A stretch of DNA of 64,000 bases from Woeseiaceae bacterium (GTDB lineage Bacteria > Pseudomonadota > Gammaproteobacteria > Steroidobacterales > Woeseiaceae): contig JANQLK010000002.1 in NCBI GenBank assembly GCA_028280615.1, positions 1-64,000 of the forward strand, written 5' to 3'. How positions within the stretch are numbered: position 1 is the stretch's first letter; every line of letters begins with the position of its first letter. This document shows positions 27,130 to 36,650 of this stretch, piece by piece. The notes below the pieces were generated by a model that was not told where the DNA came from, did not search any database, and worked only from the letters and a program-made list of their open reading frames with translations. A program made the translations under genes and the position numbers.

Positions 27130-27701
27130 GGCCGCTCCGCTTCGAACCTGGCGATGGCGGCCTCCTGTCGGCGCAGGAAACCCAGCTGGTCGATGCCTTC
27201 CAGCAGACAGTGCCGGGCGAAGGCGTCAATCGGGAATTCGATTCGCCGGCCGTCGGGGAGCGCGAGGGTCGTGGTCTCGAGATCGATCTCGATCTCGGCG
27301 CCCGGATTCGCGAGCAGCCATTCGTGGGTCGCTTCGTCCACGACCACGGGCACGAGCCGGTTCTTGAGCGCATTGCTGCGAAAGATGTCCGCGATTTCGG
27401 TCGAGACGACGGCGGCTACGCCGTAGTCGGCCAGCGCCCACGGCGCGTGCTCGCGTGAGGAACCACAGCCGAAGTTGCGGCCGGCCACGAGGATGCCGGC
27501 GCCGCGTGCCTCCTCCGTGTTGAGCGGGAAATCAGCCTTGAGCTTGCCGTCGCTATCGAAGCGAAGATCGTAGAACAGCTTTTCGCCGAAGCCTTCGCGC
27601 GTCGTCGCCGTCAGGAACCGCGCCGGAATGATCTGGTCGGTGTCGATGTCCCGGGTCGGGATGACGACGGTGCGTGACCGGATGCTTTTGATCGCCTGCA
27701 T
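27117..27701 (-). CDS. leuD: 3-isopropylmalate dehydratase small subunit
   Basis: Swivelling domain of the isopropylmalate isomerase, 194 residues. Typical motifs are [16 protein letters not shown] near the N-terminus and [17 protein letters not shown], which contacts substrate. It pairs with LeuC, encoded 36 bases upstream, and overlaps leuB by 13 bases. Confidence 0.96.
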   Translation of the reverse strand: MQAIKSIRSRTVVIPTRDIDTDQIIPARFLTATTREGFGEKLFYDLRFDSDGKLKADFPLNTEEARGAGILVAGRNFGCGSSREHAPWALADYGVAAVVSTEIADIFRSNALKNRLVPVVVDEATHEWLLANPGAEIEIDLETTTLALPDGRRIEFPIDAFARHCLLEGIDQLGFLRRQEAAIARFEAERPWKP

Positions 27702-27737
27702 AGTCGCTCGCTGTGTTGTTCGCCGATGGAGTCGCGG

Positions 27738-29135
27738 TCAGGACAGGTAGTGGCGGGGGTCCGCCAGCTTGCCGCGAACGGCCGAGGCCGCGGCGGTCGC
27801 CGGGCTTGCGAGCACGGTGCGCGCGCCGACGCCCTGCCGGCCTTCGAAATTGCGGTTGCTCGTGCTGACCGACAGCTGGCCGGGCAGGGCGATGTCGCCG
27901 TTCATGCCGAGGCACATCGAGCAGCCCGCCTCGCGCCATTCGGCACCGGCCTCGACGAATACCCGGTCGAGGCCCTTGTCCTCGGCGGCGCGCTTGACCT
28001 CCTCGGAGCCCGGCACGACAAGCATGCGCACGCCGTCGGCGACCCTGCGGCCCGCGAGTACGGCTGCGGCCTGCTCGAAGTCGGACAGGCGGCCGTTCGT
28101 GCAACTGCCGATGAACACGACGTCGACGTCCTGCTCGGTCATCGGCTTGCCGGTTTCGATCTGCATGTAGTCCACGGCCTTCCTGAAACTCTCGTCGCTG
28201 CCGCCGTCGGGAACCGGTTCGGAAATGCCGAGCACCATGCCAGGGTTGGTGCCGAAGGTTACCATCGGCTCCAGCCGGCTCGCGTCAATGCTGACGCTTC
28301 GGTCAAATTCCGCATCCGGATCACTGGCCAGGCCGCGCCAGCGTTCCACGGCTTGGTCGAACGCCTCACCCGCCGGCGCGCGCGGCCGCCCCGAAAGGTA
28401 CTCGACGGTCGTGTCGTCGGGGGCGATCATCCCGGCCCTCGCGCCGGCCTCGATCGACATGTTGCAGATCGTCATGCGCTGCTCCATGTCGAGCGCCTCG
28501 ATCGTGGCACCGCGATACTCGATCACGTGCCCGGTGCCGCCGTCGACGCCAATCTGCCCGATGATTGCGAGGATCAGGTCCTTGGCGCCGACCCCGGCGG
28601 CGGTGCGCCCCTCGATCTCGATTGCGAGCGTCCTGGGTTTGCGCTGCAGCACGCATTGTGTGGCGAGCACGTGGCCCACCTCGGTCGTGCCGATGCCGAA
28701 GGCGAGGGCGCCGAACGCGCCGTGGGTACTGGTATGGCTGTCGCCGCAGACGATCGTTTTGCCGGGCTGCGTTGCGCCGAGTTCCGGGCCGATGACATGG
28801 ACAATGCCGCGCTTGCCGCTGCCGAAGCCCAGCAGTTCGATGCCGAAATCGGCGCAGTTGGCCTCCATCTGGCGGATCTGCCTGACGGCGTTTTCGCCGA
28901 CGACCTCGAGGTCGCGAAACGTCGTTACGGGCGTCGTCGGTGTCGAGTGATCCATCGTCGCCAGCGTCAGATCCGGCCGGCGGACGCTTAAGCCCGCGTC
29001 CCGCAGGACCTGGAACGCCTGCGGCGTAGTGACCTCGTGGATCAGGTGCAGATCGATGTACAGGACGGCCGGTGTCGCTTCGGTCTCCGGGACCACGACG
29101 TGCTGGTTCCAGACCTTCTCGAACAGGGTCGCCAT
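27738..29135 (-). CDS. leuC: 3-isopropylmalate dehydratase large subunit
   Basis: Aconitase-family [4Fe-4S] subunit, 465 residues. Cluster cysteines occur in [14 protein letters not shown] and in [30 protein letters not shown] is another family signature. It interconverts 2- and 3-isopropylmalate together with LeuD. Its ATG overlaps the leuA stop by one base (TGATG). Confidence 0.96.
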   Translation of the reverse strand: MATLFEKVWNQHVVVPETEATPAVLYIDLHLIHEVTTPQAFQVLRDAGLSVRRPDLTLATMDHSTPTTPVTTFRDLEVVGENAVRQIRQMEANCADFGIELLGFGSGKRGIVHVIGPELGATQPGKTIVCGDSHTSTHGAFGALAFGIGTTEVGHVLATQCVLQRKPRTLAIEIEGRTAAGVGAKDLILAIIGQIGVDGGTGHVIEYRGATIEALDMEQRMTICNMSIEAGARAGMIAPDDTTVEYLSGRPRAPAGEAFDQAVERWRGLASDPDAEFDRSVSIDASRLEPMVTFGTNPGMVLGISEPVPDGGSDESFRKAVDYMQIETGKPMTEQDVDVVFIGSCTNGRLSDFEQAAAVLAGRRVADGVRMLVVPGSEEVKRAAEDKGLDRVFVEAGAEWREAGCSMCLGMNGDIALPGQLSVSTSNRNFEGRQGVGARTVLASPATAAASAVRGKLADPRHYLS

Positions 29136-30706
29136 CAGATCGTTGCCCGATCGACCGCAGATTTGGCCGGCGCCGGACCCCGTGCCCGGCGTCGGAGCAC
29201 GCGGTTGCTGACTTCGAGGCAGGCCTGGCTGCCGGCCTCGACGATATCCACGCTCGTACCTCGGCCGCGATAGCTCTCCCCGTCGTGTTCGACGCTGACC
29301 GTGACTTCGCCCTGGGCGTCCTCGCCTATCGAGGCGCTGTGCAGCTCGAAATTCTTGAGCGTCAACGCGACACCCGTGATGTCTTCGATGGCCTGGAACG
29401 CGGCGGCAATCGGGCCGTCGCCGGTTGCCTTCCGGCGGGCTTCCTTGCCGTCTTCACCGACCAGGACGATCTCGGTCTCGGCGGCCTGGCCCGTGGCCGT
29501 GTTCACGGTCAGGGATTTCATATGCCATGGGCCGGCCGACGTGCCGTCGACGTTCATGATGATTGCCTCGATGTCGCCATCGAAGACGTCCTTCTTGAGA
29601 TCGGCGAGCTTCTTGAACTCCTTGAACGCGCGGTTGGTCTCGAATTCGTCGAGATCGAAGCCGAGCTCGCGGACCCGGTCGCGAAACGCGTGCCGTCCGC
29701 TGTGCTTGCCGAGGACGAGGTTCGACCGGCTCAGGCCGACGTCGGCCGGCTGCATGATTTCGTAGGTCGACGCGTGCTGCAGCATGCCGTGCTGGTGGAT
29801 ACCGGCCTCGTGCGCGAACGCGTTTTCGCCGACGATGGCCTTATTGCGCGGAACGTGCATGCCGGTGATGCTCGACACGAGGCGCGAGGCAGGGTAGAGG
29901 CGCCGGCTGTCGATACCCGTCGTCAGCTCGAAGAACTCCTCGCGGGTCTTCACGGCCATGACGACTTCCTCGAGGCTGCAGTTGCCGGCACGCTCACCGA
30001 TGCCGTTGATCGTGCACTCGATCTGCCTCGCGCCGGCGGACACCGCGGCCAGGCTGTTGGCTACGGCCATACCGAGATCGTTGTGGCAATGCACCGACAG
30101 CACCACGTCATCGATATTCTCGACGTGATCCTTGAGGTAGCGGAACAGCTTGTCGAACTCGGCCGGGACGGTATAGCCCACGGTGTCCGGTATGTTGATC
30201 GTCGTCGCGCCGGCTTCGATGGCCGCCGACACGACTTCGGCGAGATAACCGAGCTCCGTGCGCGAGGCGTCCTCGGGTGAGAACTCGACGTCCGACACGA
30301 GCTCCCGGGCCATGCGGATCGCGCCGACGGCGCTTTTGATGATCTCTTCCTTCGCCATCTTGAGCTTATACTCGCGATGAATCGCGCTCGTCGCCACGAA
30401 CACGTGAATCCTGTGCCGATCCGCGCCCTTGACAGCCGCATGCACCTTCTCGATGTCATCCGGGTTGCAGCGGGCGAGTCCGCAGATCGTCGGACCGAGA
30501 TTCTCGTCGGCGATTGCCTTCACGGCGTCGAAGTCGCCCGGAGAGGCGGCGGGAAAGCCTGCCTCGATGATGTCGACGTTGAGCTCGGCCAGCGACTTGG
30601 CGACCCGGAGCTTCTCGCGCAGCGTCATGCTGCATCCGGGAGCCTGCTCGCCATCGCGCAGGGTGGTATCGAAAATACGTATCCGGTTGTCGTTGTCGCT
30701 CGTCAT
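29135..30706 (-). CDS. leuA: 2-isopropylmalate synthase
   Basis: Committed enzyme of leucine synthesis (acetyl-CoA + 2-oxoisovalerate). 523 residues: the TIM-barrel catalytic domain starts with [14 protein letters not shown] and contains the metal-binding HCHNDLGMA and the [10 protein letters not shown] block. A linker and a C-terminal LeuA dimer domain (from about 390) bind leucine for feedback. GGAGA stands 8 bases before the ATG. The gene follows ilvC by 34 bases. Confidence 0.96.
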   Translation of the reverse strand: MTSDNDNRIRIFDTTLRDGEQAPGCSMTLREKLRVAKSLAELNVDIIEAGFPAASPGDFDAVKAIADENLGPTICGLARCNPDDIEKVHAAVKGADRHRIHVFVATSAIHREYKLKMAKEEIIKSAVGAIRMARELVSDVEFSPEDASRTELGYLAEVVSAAIEAGATTINIPDTVGYTVPAEFDKLFRYLKDHVENIDDVVLSVHCHNDLGMAVANSLAAVSAGARQIECTINGIGERAGNCSLEEVVMAVKTREEFFELTTGIDSRRLYPASRLVSSITGMHVPRNKAIVGENAFAHEAGIHQHGMLQHASTYEIMQPADVGLSRSNLVLGKHSGRHAFRDRVRELGFDLDEFETNRAFKEFKKLADLKKDVFDGDIEAIIMNVDGTSAGPWHMKSLTVNTATGQAAETEIVLVGEDGKEARRKATGDGPIAAAFQAIEDITGVALTLKNFELHSASIGEDAQGEVTVSVEHDGESYRGRGTSVDIVEAGSQACLEVSNRVLRRRARGPAPAKSAVDRATI

Positions 30707-30740
30707 GCTGTGTCTCCGCTTGCCGCGATGAAGGCGCTCG

Positions 30741-31727
30741 CTATTCCGTCAGCCAGTCCATCCGGCTCCTCAGCTCCTTGCCTACTGTCTCGATCGGGTG
30801 GTCCAGGTCGGCCTGCATGCGGCGACGGAATTCGGGCATGCCCTGTTCGTTCTCGGCGATCCAGTTGCGGGCGAAGGTCCCATCCTGAATGTCCTTGAGG
30901 ACGCTCTGCATGGCCTCGCGAGACGCCTCGTCGACGACCCGCGGCCCGCTGACCATGTCGCCCCAGGCGGCCGTATCGCTGATGAACTCATGCATCTTCC
31001 GCAAGCCGCCTTCGTGCAACAGGTCGACGATCAATTTGAGTTCGTGCATGACCTCGTAGTAGGCGACTTCCGGCTGGTAGCCGGCCTCGACCAGCGTTTC
31101 GAAGCCCGCGACGATGAGCTCGGTTGCGCCGCCGCAGAGCACGGCCTGTTCACCGAACAGGTCCGTCTCGGTTTCCTCGGCAAATGTCGTCTCGATAACG
31201 CCCGCCCGGGCACCGCCAATGCCGGCGGCATAGGCCAGAGCCAGTGTCAGTGCGTCGCCGGTTTCGTCGCGTTCGACGGCGACGAGGCAGGGGACGCCGT
31301 GGCCTTCCTCGTATTGCCGCCGAACGAGGCCGCCCGGGCCTTTCGGCGCGATGAGTACGACATTGAGATCCGCCCGAGCCGATATCTGTTTGAAATGCAC
31401 GGCGAAGCCGTGCGCAAACAGCAGGGTCGCACCCTCGTCGATATCGTCGAGGATCGACTCGTACAGCGTCTTCTGGACCATATCCGGGGTCAAGAACGCG
31501 ACGATCGTCGCACCTTTGACCGCTTCGTTCGGTTCCATCACGTTCAGGCCGGCCGCCTCGGCCTTGGCAAAGCTTTTGCCGCTCGATCGAAGCCCGACGA
31601 CGACATCGAAACCCGAATCCCTGAGATTGAGCGCGTGGGCGCGTCCCTGGCTTCCGTAGCCGAGTACTGCAATACGCTTGCCGTCCAGGCAGGTCGAATC
31701 AACGTCGGCATCCGTGTAGAGCTTCAT
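30741..31727 (-). CDS. ilvC: Ketol-acid reductoisomerase (class I)
   Basis: NADPH-dependent isomeroreductase common to Val, Leu and Ile synthesis. 328 residues, the short class I form. The nucleotide fold begins [20 protein letters not shown]; the knotted C-terminal domain carries [17 protein letters not shown] and the metal-binding glutamates. First structural gene of the ilvC-leuACDB operon, with GAGAGG 7 bases upstream of the ATG and a leader of about 196 bases containing a Leu-rich peptide and a terminator. Confidence 0.96.
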   Translation of the reverse strand: MKLYTDADVDSTCLDGKRIAVLGYGSQGRAHALNLRDSGFDVVVGLRSSGKSFAKAEAAGLNVMEPNEAVKGATIVAFLTPDMVQKTLYESILDDIDEGATLLFAHGFAVHFKQISARADLNVVLIAPKGPGGLVRRQYEEGHGVPCLVAVERDETGDALTLALAYAAGIGGARAGVIETTFAEETETDLFGEQAVLCGGATELIVAGFETLVEAGYQPEVAYYEVMHELKLIVDLLHEGGLRKMHEFISDTAAWGDMVSGPRVVDEASREAMQSVLKDIQDGTFARNWIAENEQGMPEFRRRMQADLDHPIETVGKELRSRMDWLTE

Positions 31728-31763
31728 GTGCTGTCCTCTCGTTTCAATCGTTACGGCGAAAAA

Positions 31764-31802
31764 TCAAAAAAAACCCCGCGATCCGTTGCGGATGCGGGGT
31801 TT
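31764..31802 (-). terminator. Attenuator terminator of the ilvC-leu operon
   Basis: On the minus strand AAACCCCGC-ATCCG-CAA-CGGAT-C-GCGGGGTTT forms a 14-bp stem with one bulge and a 3-base loop, followed by a run of eight T. It stands about 37 bases before ilvC. The segment CCCGCAT in its first arm (31798-31792) can instead pair with ATGCGGG (31837-31831) at the end of the leader peptide gene, giving a 7-bp antiterminator. Confidence 0.9.
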
Positions 31803-31827
31803 GCGTGTCTGTCCCTCGTGCTACGCG

Positions 31828-31923
31828 CTACCCGCATTGTCTCCCGATAAGGAGGAGACCGAGGTCGAGCTCGACAAGCTTCGTCGTCGCCGTGGCTGCG
31901 ATAGTGGCGCTCAGGTACGTCAT
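31828..31923 (-). CDS. Branched-chain amino acid attenuator leader peptide
   Basis: A 31-codon frame starts MTYLSATIAA and ends with the run L-V-E-L-D-L-G-L-L-L-I-G-R-Q-C-G before TAG (31830-31828). Eight of the 31 codons are Leu, seven of them in the last 16 codons, with Val and Ile nearby. This is the hallmark of ilv/leu attenuation. GTCTCC (31859-31854) can pair with GGAGAC (31844-31839). A ribosome at the stop would cover ATGCGGG and allow the terminator. A ribosome stalled at the early Leu codons would free it for antitermination. No Shine-Dalgarno sequence precedes it; the predicted transcription start coincides with the ATG. Confidence 0.82.
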   Translation of the reverse strand: MTYLSATIAATATTKLVELDLGLLLIGRQCG

Positions 31924-31929
31924 GGCGGC

Positions 31930-31958
31930 ATCATGTTGTACGCCTCGATGCTTGTCAA
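31930..31958 (-). promoter_or_regulatory. Sigma-70 promoter of the ilvC-leu leader
   Basis: On the minus strand a perfect TTGACA (31958-31953), a 17-base spacer, then CATGAT (31935-31930, four of six consensus bases). Initiation 7 bases further on falls at the A of the leader ATG (31923), so the leader mRNA would begin with AUG. Confidence 0.65.
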
Positions 31959-32350
31959 CTTTATTAGATATCAGTTACTTGTGTTACTAAATAGTCTGCG
32001 GCAGGAGGCCGAAACGCGGGGCGTGATATATGCAGCGAACTTATGTCGTTCCGGGGTGGTGATCGTAGGTTCATATGTTATTCTTCCCGAAAGGAACTTA
32101 GGGACCTCAACAGAATCAAGGAATAACAGGCGGGGAAACCGAAACAAAGAGTTCGGTTAGCCACTTTAGCGAGAGAAGAGAAAGGTCCATACAAGGTAAT
32201 CGCCGCGGCGAGCTTGGAGAGAGTCGCCGGCGCTTTCAGGAGCAAGGCCATTGCGTCCTGACAATAATAATTTGCCATGTATTCAACGGATACGTTGCAT
32301 ATCTCTCCGTATAAACAAGTAGAAATAACTCGACCCATGAAGGAGCGTTC
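31959..32350. other. AT-richer intergenic region between the ilvC-leu and TonB operons
   Basis: No credible gene. Composition is clearly more AT-rich than the flanks, as expected for divergent control regions. The only firm element on the right is the ribosome binding site AAGGAG (32340-32345) before the ATG at 32351. Segments such as ACAATAATAATTTGCC (32260s) and TCCGTATAAAC (32310s) could belong to promoters, but I could not pair -35 and -10 elements with confidence. The small reading frames here have no recognisable features. Confidence 0.6.
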
Positions 32351-33142
32351 ATGAAACGGTGCATAACGAGCAGTCGGCGCGTGGCCATTGCGGCTTTGGC
32401 GACATCGGTCATCGCGGCATCCGGCAGCGTTTTCGCCCAATCCGTCGATCAGGTCCTGGAAGCGGGACAACGTCGTCTTACCCTGGCCCAGCAGTCGCAG
32501 GAGCGTATCAACCAGATAGTGGAAGGTACGCGTTCGCTGGAAGACCAGTATCGGGGTATTAATAAGGAGATCGACGGTCTCCGGGTGTACAACCGCCTCA
32601 TGGAGGCTCAGGTCGCGGGGCAGCAGGCAACGCTGGCCGACATCGCGATATCGGTCGATCAGGTTGACATGATCAACCGCCAGATCTTTCCGCTGATGAC
32701 ACGAATGATCGACGGCCTCGAGCAGTCGATCGCATTGGACGTGCCGTTCCTGATGGAAGAACGCACCAGGCGTGTCAATGACCTCAAGGACATTCTCGAG
32801 CGTTCCGACGTGAGCGTCTCCGAGAAATTCCGCAAGGTGATGGAGGCCTACCAGATCGAAAACGACTACGGCAGCTCCGTCGACACCTACGAGCAGTCGC
32901 TCACCCTGGACGACGGCCAGACCCGCAGCTACAGCATGCTCCGCGTCGGTCGCGTGGGTCTGTACTTCCAGTCGGAAGACGCCAAGATCACGGGTCGCTG
33001 GGACAACGAGGCCCGTGACTGGATACTCGACGGCTCCGCTCGCAACGAAATTCGCAAGGGCCTGAGAATGGCCAAACAGCTGATCGCGCCGGAGGTCATC
33101 GTCATTCCGGTGAGCGCACCGACACCCGCGGAGGCCGGATAA
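32351..33142 (+). CDS. DUF3450 family periplasmic protein of the TonB operon
   Basis: A 263-residue exported protein with a signal peptide ending near ASGSVFAQ (about residue 30). The mature part starts with a long coiled coil (about 35-110, Gln/Glu-rich) and continues with the DUF3450 C-terminal region. Function is not established; the family is regularly encoded first in operons with a long ExbB-like protein, ExbB, ExbD and TonB, and is presumed to act with them in the periplasm. AAGGAG precedes the ATG by 5 bases and the next gene starts immediately after its stop. Confidence 0.85.
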   Translation: MKRCITSSRRVAIAALATSVIAASGSVFAQSVDQVLEAGQRRLTLAQQSQERINQIVEGTRSLEDQYRGINKEIDGLRVYNRLMEAQVAGQQATLADIAISVDQVDMINRQIFPLMTRMIDGLEQSIALDVPFLMEERTRRVNDLKDILERSDVSVSEKFRKVMEAYQIENDYGSSVDTYEQSLTLDDGQTRSYSMLRVGRVGLYFQSEDAKITGRWDNEARDWILDGSARNEIRKGLRMAKQLIAPEVIVIPVSAPTPAEAG

Positions 33143-34498
33143 ATGAAACGTATTACGACTATCGTTACGGCCGGAATCCTGGCGCTGGGCGCCAGCGCAA
33201 CGCAGGCTCAGGACTCCCGCAGCATGGGTGAACTGCTCGACCTGATCCAGCAGGGTCAGGCGCGCGACAGCCAGGAAGCTCGGCAGCGCGAGGCGGAGTT
33301 CGCGCAGCAGCGCAACCAGCAGGAGCAGCTCCTGAACCAGGCACGCGCCGAGCGCTCACGGCTCGAGCGTGAAAGCGCGCGTCTCGAGCAGGCGTTCTCC
33401 GACAACCAGCAGGAAATCATCACGGCCCGCGCCAACCTCGAGGAACGCCTGGGCGCGCTCAAAGAGCTGTTCGGCGAGTTGCAGAAGGTCGCCGGCGAAG
33501 CACAGGGCATGTTCAACCAGTCGCTGACCAACCTGCAGTTCCCGGAGCGCGAGGCGTTCCTCGTCGAACTCGGCAGCAAGATGGCCGGCGCCTCCGAGCT
33601 CGCTCAGATCGAAGACATCGAAACTCTCTGGTACGAACTGCAGCGCGAGATCGTTGAATCCGGCAAGGTCGTTAGCTTTCCGTACCTCGTGACGCAGGCC
33701 AACGGCGAACAGGTCGAGAAGGAAGTCGTTCGTGTCGGCGTATTCAATCTCGTGTCCGACGACGGCTACCTTCGGGTCACCAACGAAGGCAACGTTGCGG
33801 CGCTCGCGCGGCAGCCGGAATCTCGTCTGGCCGGCACGACGTCCGACCTGATGAATGCCGATTCCGGCGTCGTCGCATTCGGCCTCGACGTCACCCGCGG
33901 CGGCATCCTGAGCCTGCTCGTGCAGTCGAAGACGATCGGGGATCGCATCGAAGACGGCGGTATCGTCGGCTACTGCATCATCGCTCTCGGTATACTCGGG
34001 CTGCTCATGGCTATCTGGCGCTGGATCGGCCTTTCGAACGACAGCCGCAAGGTCGCCGCTCAGCTCAAGCGCGACTCTGCAACGACCGACAATCCGCTGG
34101 GCCGCGTGCTCGCGGCCTACGAGAGCAACGCCAACGCCGATACCGAGACGATCGAGCTCAAGCTCAGCGAGGCGGCGCTCAAGGAGATGCCGGGCCTCAC
34201 CAAGGGCCTGCTGTTCATCAAGGTGATTTCGGTCGTCGCTCCGCTGATGGGACTGCTCGGTACGGTCACGGGTATGATCCAGACCTTCCAGGTCATCACG
34301 CTCTACGGCGCGGGCGATCCGAAGCTCATGGCAGGCGGTATCTCGCAGGCCCTGATGACGACGGTACTCGGCCTGGTCGTGGCTATCCCGATGGTGCTTC
34401 TGCACACGGTCGTCAGCGGCCAGAGCAAGAAGATCATCAACATCCTGCAGTCGCAGAGCGCCGGTCTCGTCGCTCAGCACTCGGAGAAGAGCCACTAG
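33143..34498 (+). CDS. Long MotA/TolQ/ExbB-family protein (TtpC-like)
   Basis: A 451-residue inner-membrane protein. The signal sequence (1-22, ending TQAQ) is followed by a periplasmic coiled coil (about 25-115). A globular part precedes the C-terminal ExbB/TolQ proton-channel domain (about 270-440), with membrane helices at YCIIALGILGLLMAIWRW and in the region KVISVVAPLMGLLGTVTGMI. This layout matches TtpC, the extra component of TonB2-type systems in Vibrio and relatives, which helps couple proton flow to TonB. It abuts the DUF3450 gene and is followed by a separate short ExbB. Confidence 0.88.
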   Translation: MKRITTIVTAGILALGASATQAQDSRSMGELLDLIQQGQARDSQEARQREAEFAQQRNQQEQLLNQARAERSRLERESARLEQAFSDNQQEIITARANLEERLGALKELFGELQKVAGEAQGMFNQSLTNLQFPEREAFLVELGSKMAGASELAQIEDIETLWYELQREIVESGKVVSFPYLVTQANGEQVEKEVVRVGVFNLVSDDGYLRVTNEGNVAALARQPESRLAGTTSDLMNADSGVVAFGLDVTRGGILSLLVQSKTIGDRIEDGGIVGYCIIALGILGLLMAIWRWIGLSNDSRKVAAQLKRDSATTDNPLGRVLAAYESNANADTETIELKLSEAALKEMPGLTKGLLFIKVISVVAPLMGLLGTVTGMIQTFQVITLYGAGDPKLMAGGISQALMTTVLGLVVAIPMVLLHTVVSGQSKKIINILQSQSAGLVAQHSEKSH

Positions 34499-34516
34499 CG
34501 CCGCGGAGGATCAGCC

Positions 34517-35044
34517 ATGTTCTGGCTAATTGATGCTTATGAAGCAATCCGCGATTTCATGGGGCTCGGTGGCCCCGTGCTGAAGGCGATCGCGGCGACG
34601 ATCTTCGTCATGTGGGTTCTCATCGTGGAGCGGATCCTGTACTTCCGCTCCACCTTGAAGACCAGGGCTCGGGACATTCAGAACGCATGGGAAGGCCGCT
34701 CCGAACGGCGGTCCTGGGAGGCCTTGCAGATCCGTGAGATGATGATTTCCCAGTTCAGCATCTCGGTGAATCGCGGTATCGCGATGATCCAGACGCTCGT
34801 GGCGCTGTGCCCGCTGCTGGGGCTGCTTGGCACCGTGACGGGCATGATCGCCGTCTTCCAGGTGCTCGCCGTATCGGGCTCGGGCAACGTCCGCGCCATG
34901 GCGGCCGGCGTGTCCCAGGCCACGGTCCCGACGATGGCCGGAATGGTCGGCGCGCTGTCAGGCGTACTTCTGGTAACGCTGCTGTCCCGACGGGCGGCAC
35001 GCGAGGTCGAGTTCCTCGAGGACTCGATGACCATGGATCACTAG
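34517..35044 (+). CDS. exbB: ExbB-type proton channel subunit
   Basis: A 175-residue inner-membrane protein with three predicted helices: AIAATIFVMWVLIVERILY, then ALCPLLGLLGTVTGMIAVF and the segment GVSQATVPTMAGMVGALSGVLLV. The LGTVTGMI and ATVPTMAG motifs are diagnostic of the MotA/TolQ/ExbB family. With ExbD it forms the stator that energises TonB. GGAGGATCAG lies before the ATG; ExbD follows 12 bases downstream. Confidence 0.92.
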   Translation: MFWLIDAYEAIRDFMGLGGPVLKAIAATIFVMWVLIVERILYFRSTLKTRARDIQNAWEGRSERRSWEALQIREMMISQFSISVNRGIAMIQTLVALCPLLGLLGTVTGMIAVFQVLAVSGSGNVRAMAAGVSQATVPTMAGMVGALSGVLLVTLLSRRAAREVEFLEDSMTMDH

Positions 35045-35056
35045 CGGGGACATCGA

Positions 35057-35470
35057 ATGCGCAAACATGATTTCAATTTCGGTGGCGAAGAGGAAGAGAA
35101 CGAGATCAACCTCACCCCGATGCTGGACGTGGTCTTCATCATGCTGATCTTCTTCATCGTGACGGCCTCCTTCATCAAGGAGGCCGGCATCGACGTCAAC
35201 CGTCCGGATGCGCCGGTGACCGAATCGACCCCGGAAGATTCGAACATCCTCATCGCGATCCGGGCGAACGACGAGATCTACATCGATCGGCGCATGATCG
35301 ACCCGCGCGCGCTGCAGTCCAACATCCAGCGTATGCACGCGGAAAATCCCGAGGGTTCGGTGGTCATTCAGGCGCACAGGGCATCGACGAACAAGATGCT
35401 CGTTACCGTCATGGATGCCGCGAGGGACGTCGGCGTCTACAACATTTCTATCGCTGAAAGCCAGCAATAG
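35057..35470 (+). CDS. exbD: ExbD-type biopolymer transport protein (first copy)
   Basis: A 137-residue protein with a short cytoplasmic N-terminus rich in Glu, one membrane helix (LDVVFIMLIFFIVTASF) carrying the proton-binding Asp in NLTPMLDVVFIML, and a periplasmic domain ending NISIAESQQ. It is a paralogue of the next gene, with near-identical membrane helices but divergent periplasmic parts. Confidence 0.92.
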   Translation: MRKHDFNFGGEEEENEINLTPMLDVVFIMLIFFIVTASFIKEAGIDVNRPDAPVTESTPEDSNILIAIRANDEIYIDRRMIDPRALQSNIQRMHAENPEGSVVIQAHRASTNKMLVTVMDAARDVGVYNISIAESQQ

Positions 35471-35481
35471 GGAGAATCGAT

Positions 35482-35892
35482 ATGCGCGGTCAAAGGAACC
35501 GATTGGGCGGTGAAGAAGAAGAAAACGAGATCAACCTGACGCCCATGCTGGACGTCGTATTCATCATGTTGATCTTCTTCATCGTGACGGCAACCTTCAT
35601 CAAGGAAGCCGGCATCGAGGTGAGCCGGCCGTTGGCGTCGACGGCGGACGAGCAGGGCGATGCATCTATTCTCGTCGCCATCAGCCCGTCGGACGAAATC
35701 TGGATCGACAAGCGGCCCGTGGAACCATCCGCGGTGCCCGGCGTGATCAAGCGCCTGCACGTCGAGAATCCGAAGGGATCGCTGGTTATCCAGGCCGACC
35801 AGGAATCGACGAATGACAAGCTGGTCATCGTCATGGAAGCGGCCAAGGACGCCGGCATAGCCAACGTCGCCATCTCCACGGATGACGAATGA
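35482..35892 (+). CDS. exbD: ExbD-type biopolymer transport protein (second copy)
   Basis: A 136-residue paralogue of the preceding ExbD, again with NLTPMLDVVFIML and the single helix, and a periplasmic domain ending VAISTDDE. Tandem ExbD copies are common in TtpC-type systems and may form a heteromeric pair in the ExbB5-ExbD2 complex. It starts 11 bases after the first copy. Confidence 0.92.
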   Translation: MRGQRNRLGGEEEENEINLTPMLDVVFIMLIFFIVTATFIKEAGIEVSRPLASTADEQGDASILVAISPSDEIWIDKRPVEPSAVPGVIKRLHVENPKGSLVIQADQESTNDKLVIVMEAAKDAGIANVAISTDDE

Positions 35893-35982
35893 GCGGGAAC
35901 CACGCCGAACGCGGTCTGTCTCAACGATAAGACCGGGCGCGGCACTGAGGACGCGGCTTCTGCCGCCGAGGAGAGCCACACG

Positions 35983-36588
35983 ATGATGGGTCGTTATGCA
36001 TTCTCAATAGTCGTAGGCGTCGTCGTGACGCTTAGCCTGCTGTTCATCATGCAGCTGCTGATTGCGACCGGTAAGCAGGCACTCAGCAAGCCGCGCGAGC
36101 GCGCGCAGCTAGAGTTCGTGCGTGTCAAGCGCAACGAGAACCTCCAGACGGACGACTTTACGCCGGACAAGCCGCCGCCGCCGCCGGAGATACCGCCCGA
36201 AGTGCCGCCGCAGGAAATGGACTCGGTAGATCCGAACGCCCCGACGATCAATGTGGCGGCGCCCACCGTGAGTCCCGATGGCAATATTGGCGGTCCCGGC
36301 GCCATGAACATCGCCGAGGGCGACTATCTGCCGATCGTACGCGTCGCACCCGTGTACCCGGCGCGGGCACTTCAGCGTGGGCTGGAAGGCTACGTGGACC
36401 TGGTGTTCACGGTGACCACAGCCGGTACCGTCCGGGATCCGGTCGTCGAGTTCTCGACCAGCAGCCTGTTCGACCGCGCCGCTATTCGCGCCGTACTCAA
36501 ATTCAAGTACAAACCACGGGTAGTCGATGGACAGCCCGTCGACGTACCGAACGTAAAGACGCGCATTCGTTTTCAACTCGAGGAATGA
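35983..36588 (+). CDS. tonB: TonB-family energy transducer
   Basis: A 201-residue protein anchored by one N-terminal helix (SIVVGVVVTLSLLFIMQLL). A short Pro-rich spacer with a run of prolines (about 67-80) follows. The C-terminal TonB domain (about 110-201) has the family block PVYPARALQRGLEGYVDLVFTV and RAAIRAVLKFKYKPR. The short spacer is typical of TonB2-like proteins. It transmits proton-motive force to outer-membrane TonB-dependent receptors; none is encoded in the window. 90 bases separate it from exbD. Confidence 0.92.
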   Translation: MMGRYAFSIVVGVVVTLSLLFIMQLLIATGKQALSKPRERAQLEFVRVKRNENLQTDDFTPDKPPPPPEIPPEVPPQEMDSVDPNAPTINVAAPTVSPDGNIGGPGAMNIAEGDYLPIVRVAPVYPARALQRGLEGYVDLVFTVTTAGTVRDPVVEFSTSSLFDRAAIRAVLKFKYKPRVVDGQPVDVPNVKTRIRFQLEE

Positions 36589-36650
36589 TCTGACCCAGTT
36601 CAATCGGGTAACGGAACCTGGCGGGACCACTCAAAACGAGACGATTTGAT

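Noticed and set aside
32259..32278. Fur box before the TonB operon (ACAATAATAATTTGCC)
   Set aside because: Only about half of the 19-base consensus positions match and the region is AT-rich. This is within chance expectation by eye.
32078..32470. 130-codon minus-strand frame before the DUF3450 gene
   Set aside because: It overlaps the start of a well-supported gene, has no ribosome binding site and resembles no protein I know. It occupies an AT-rich regulatory region.
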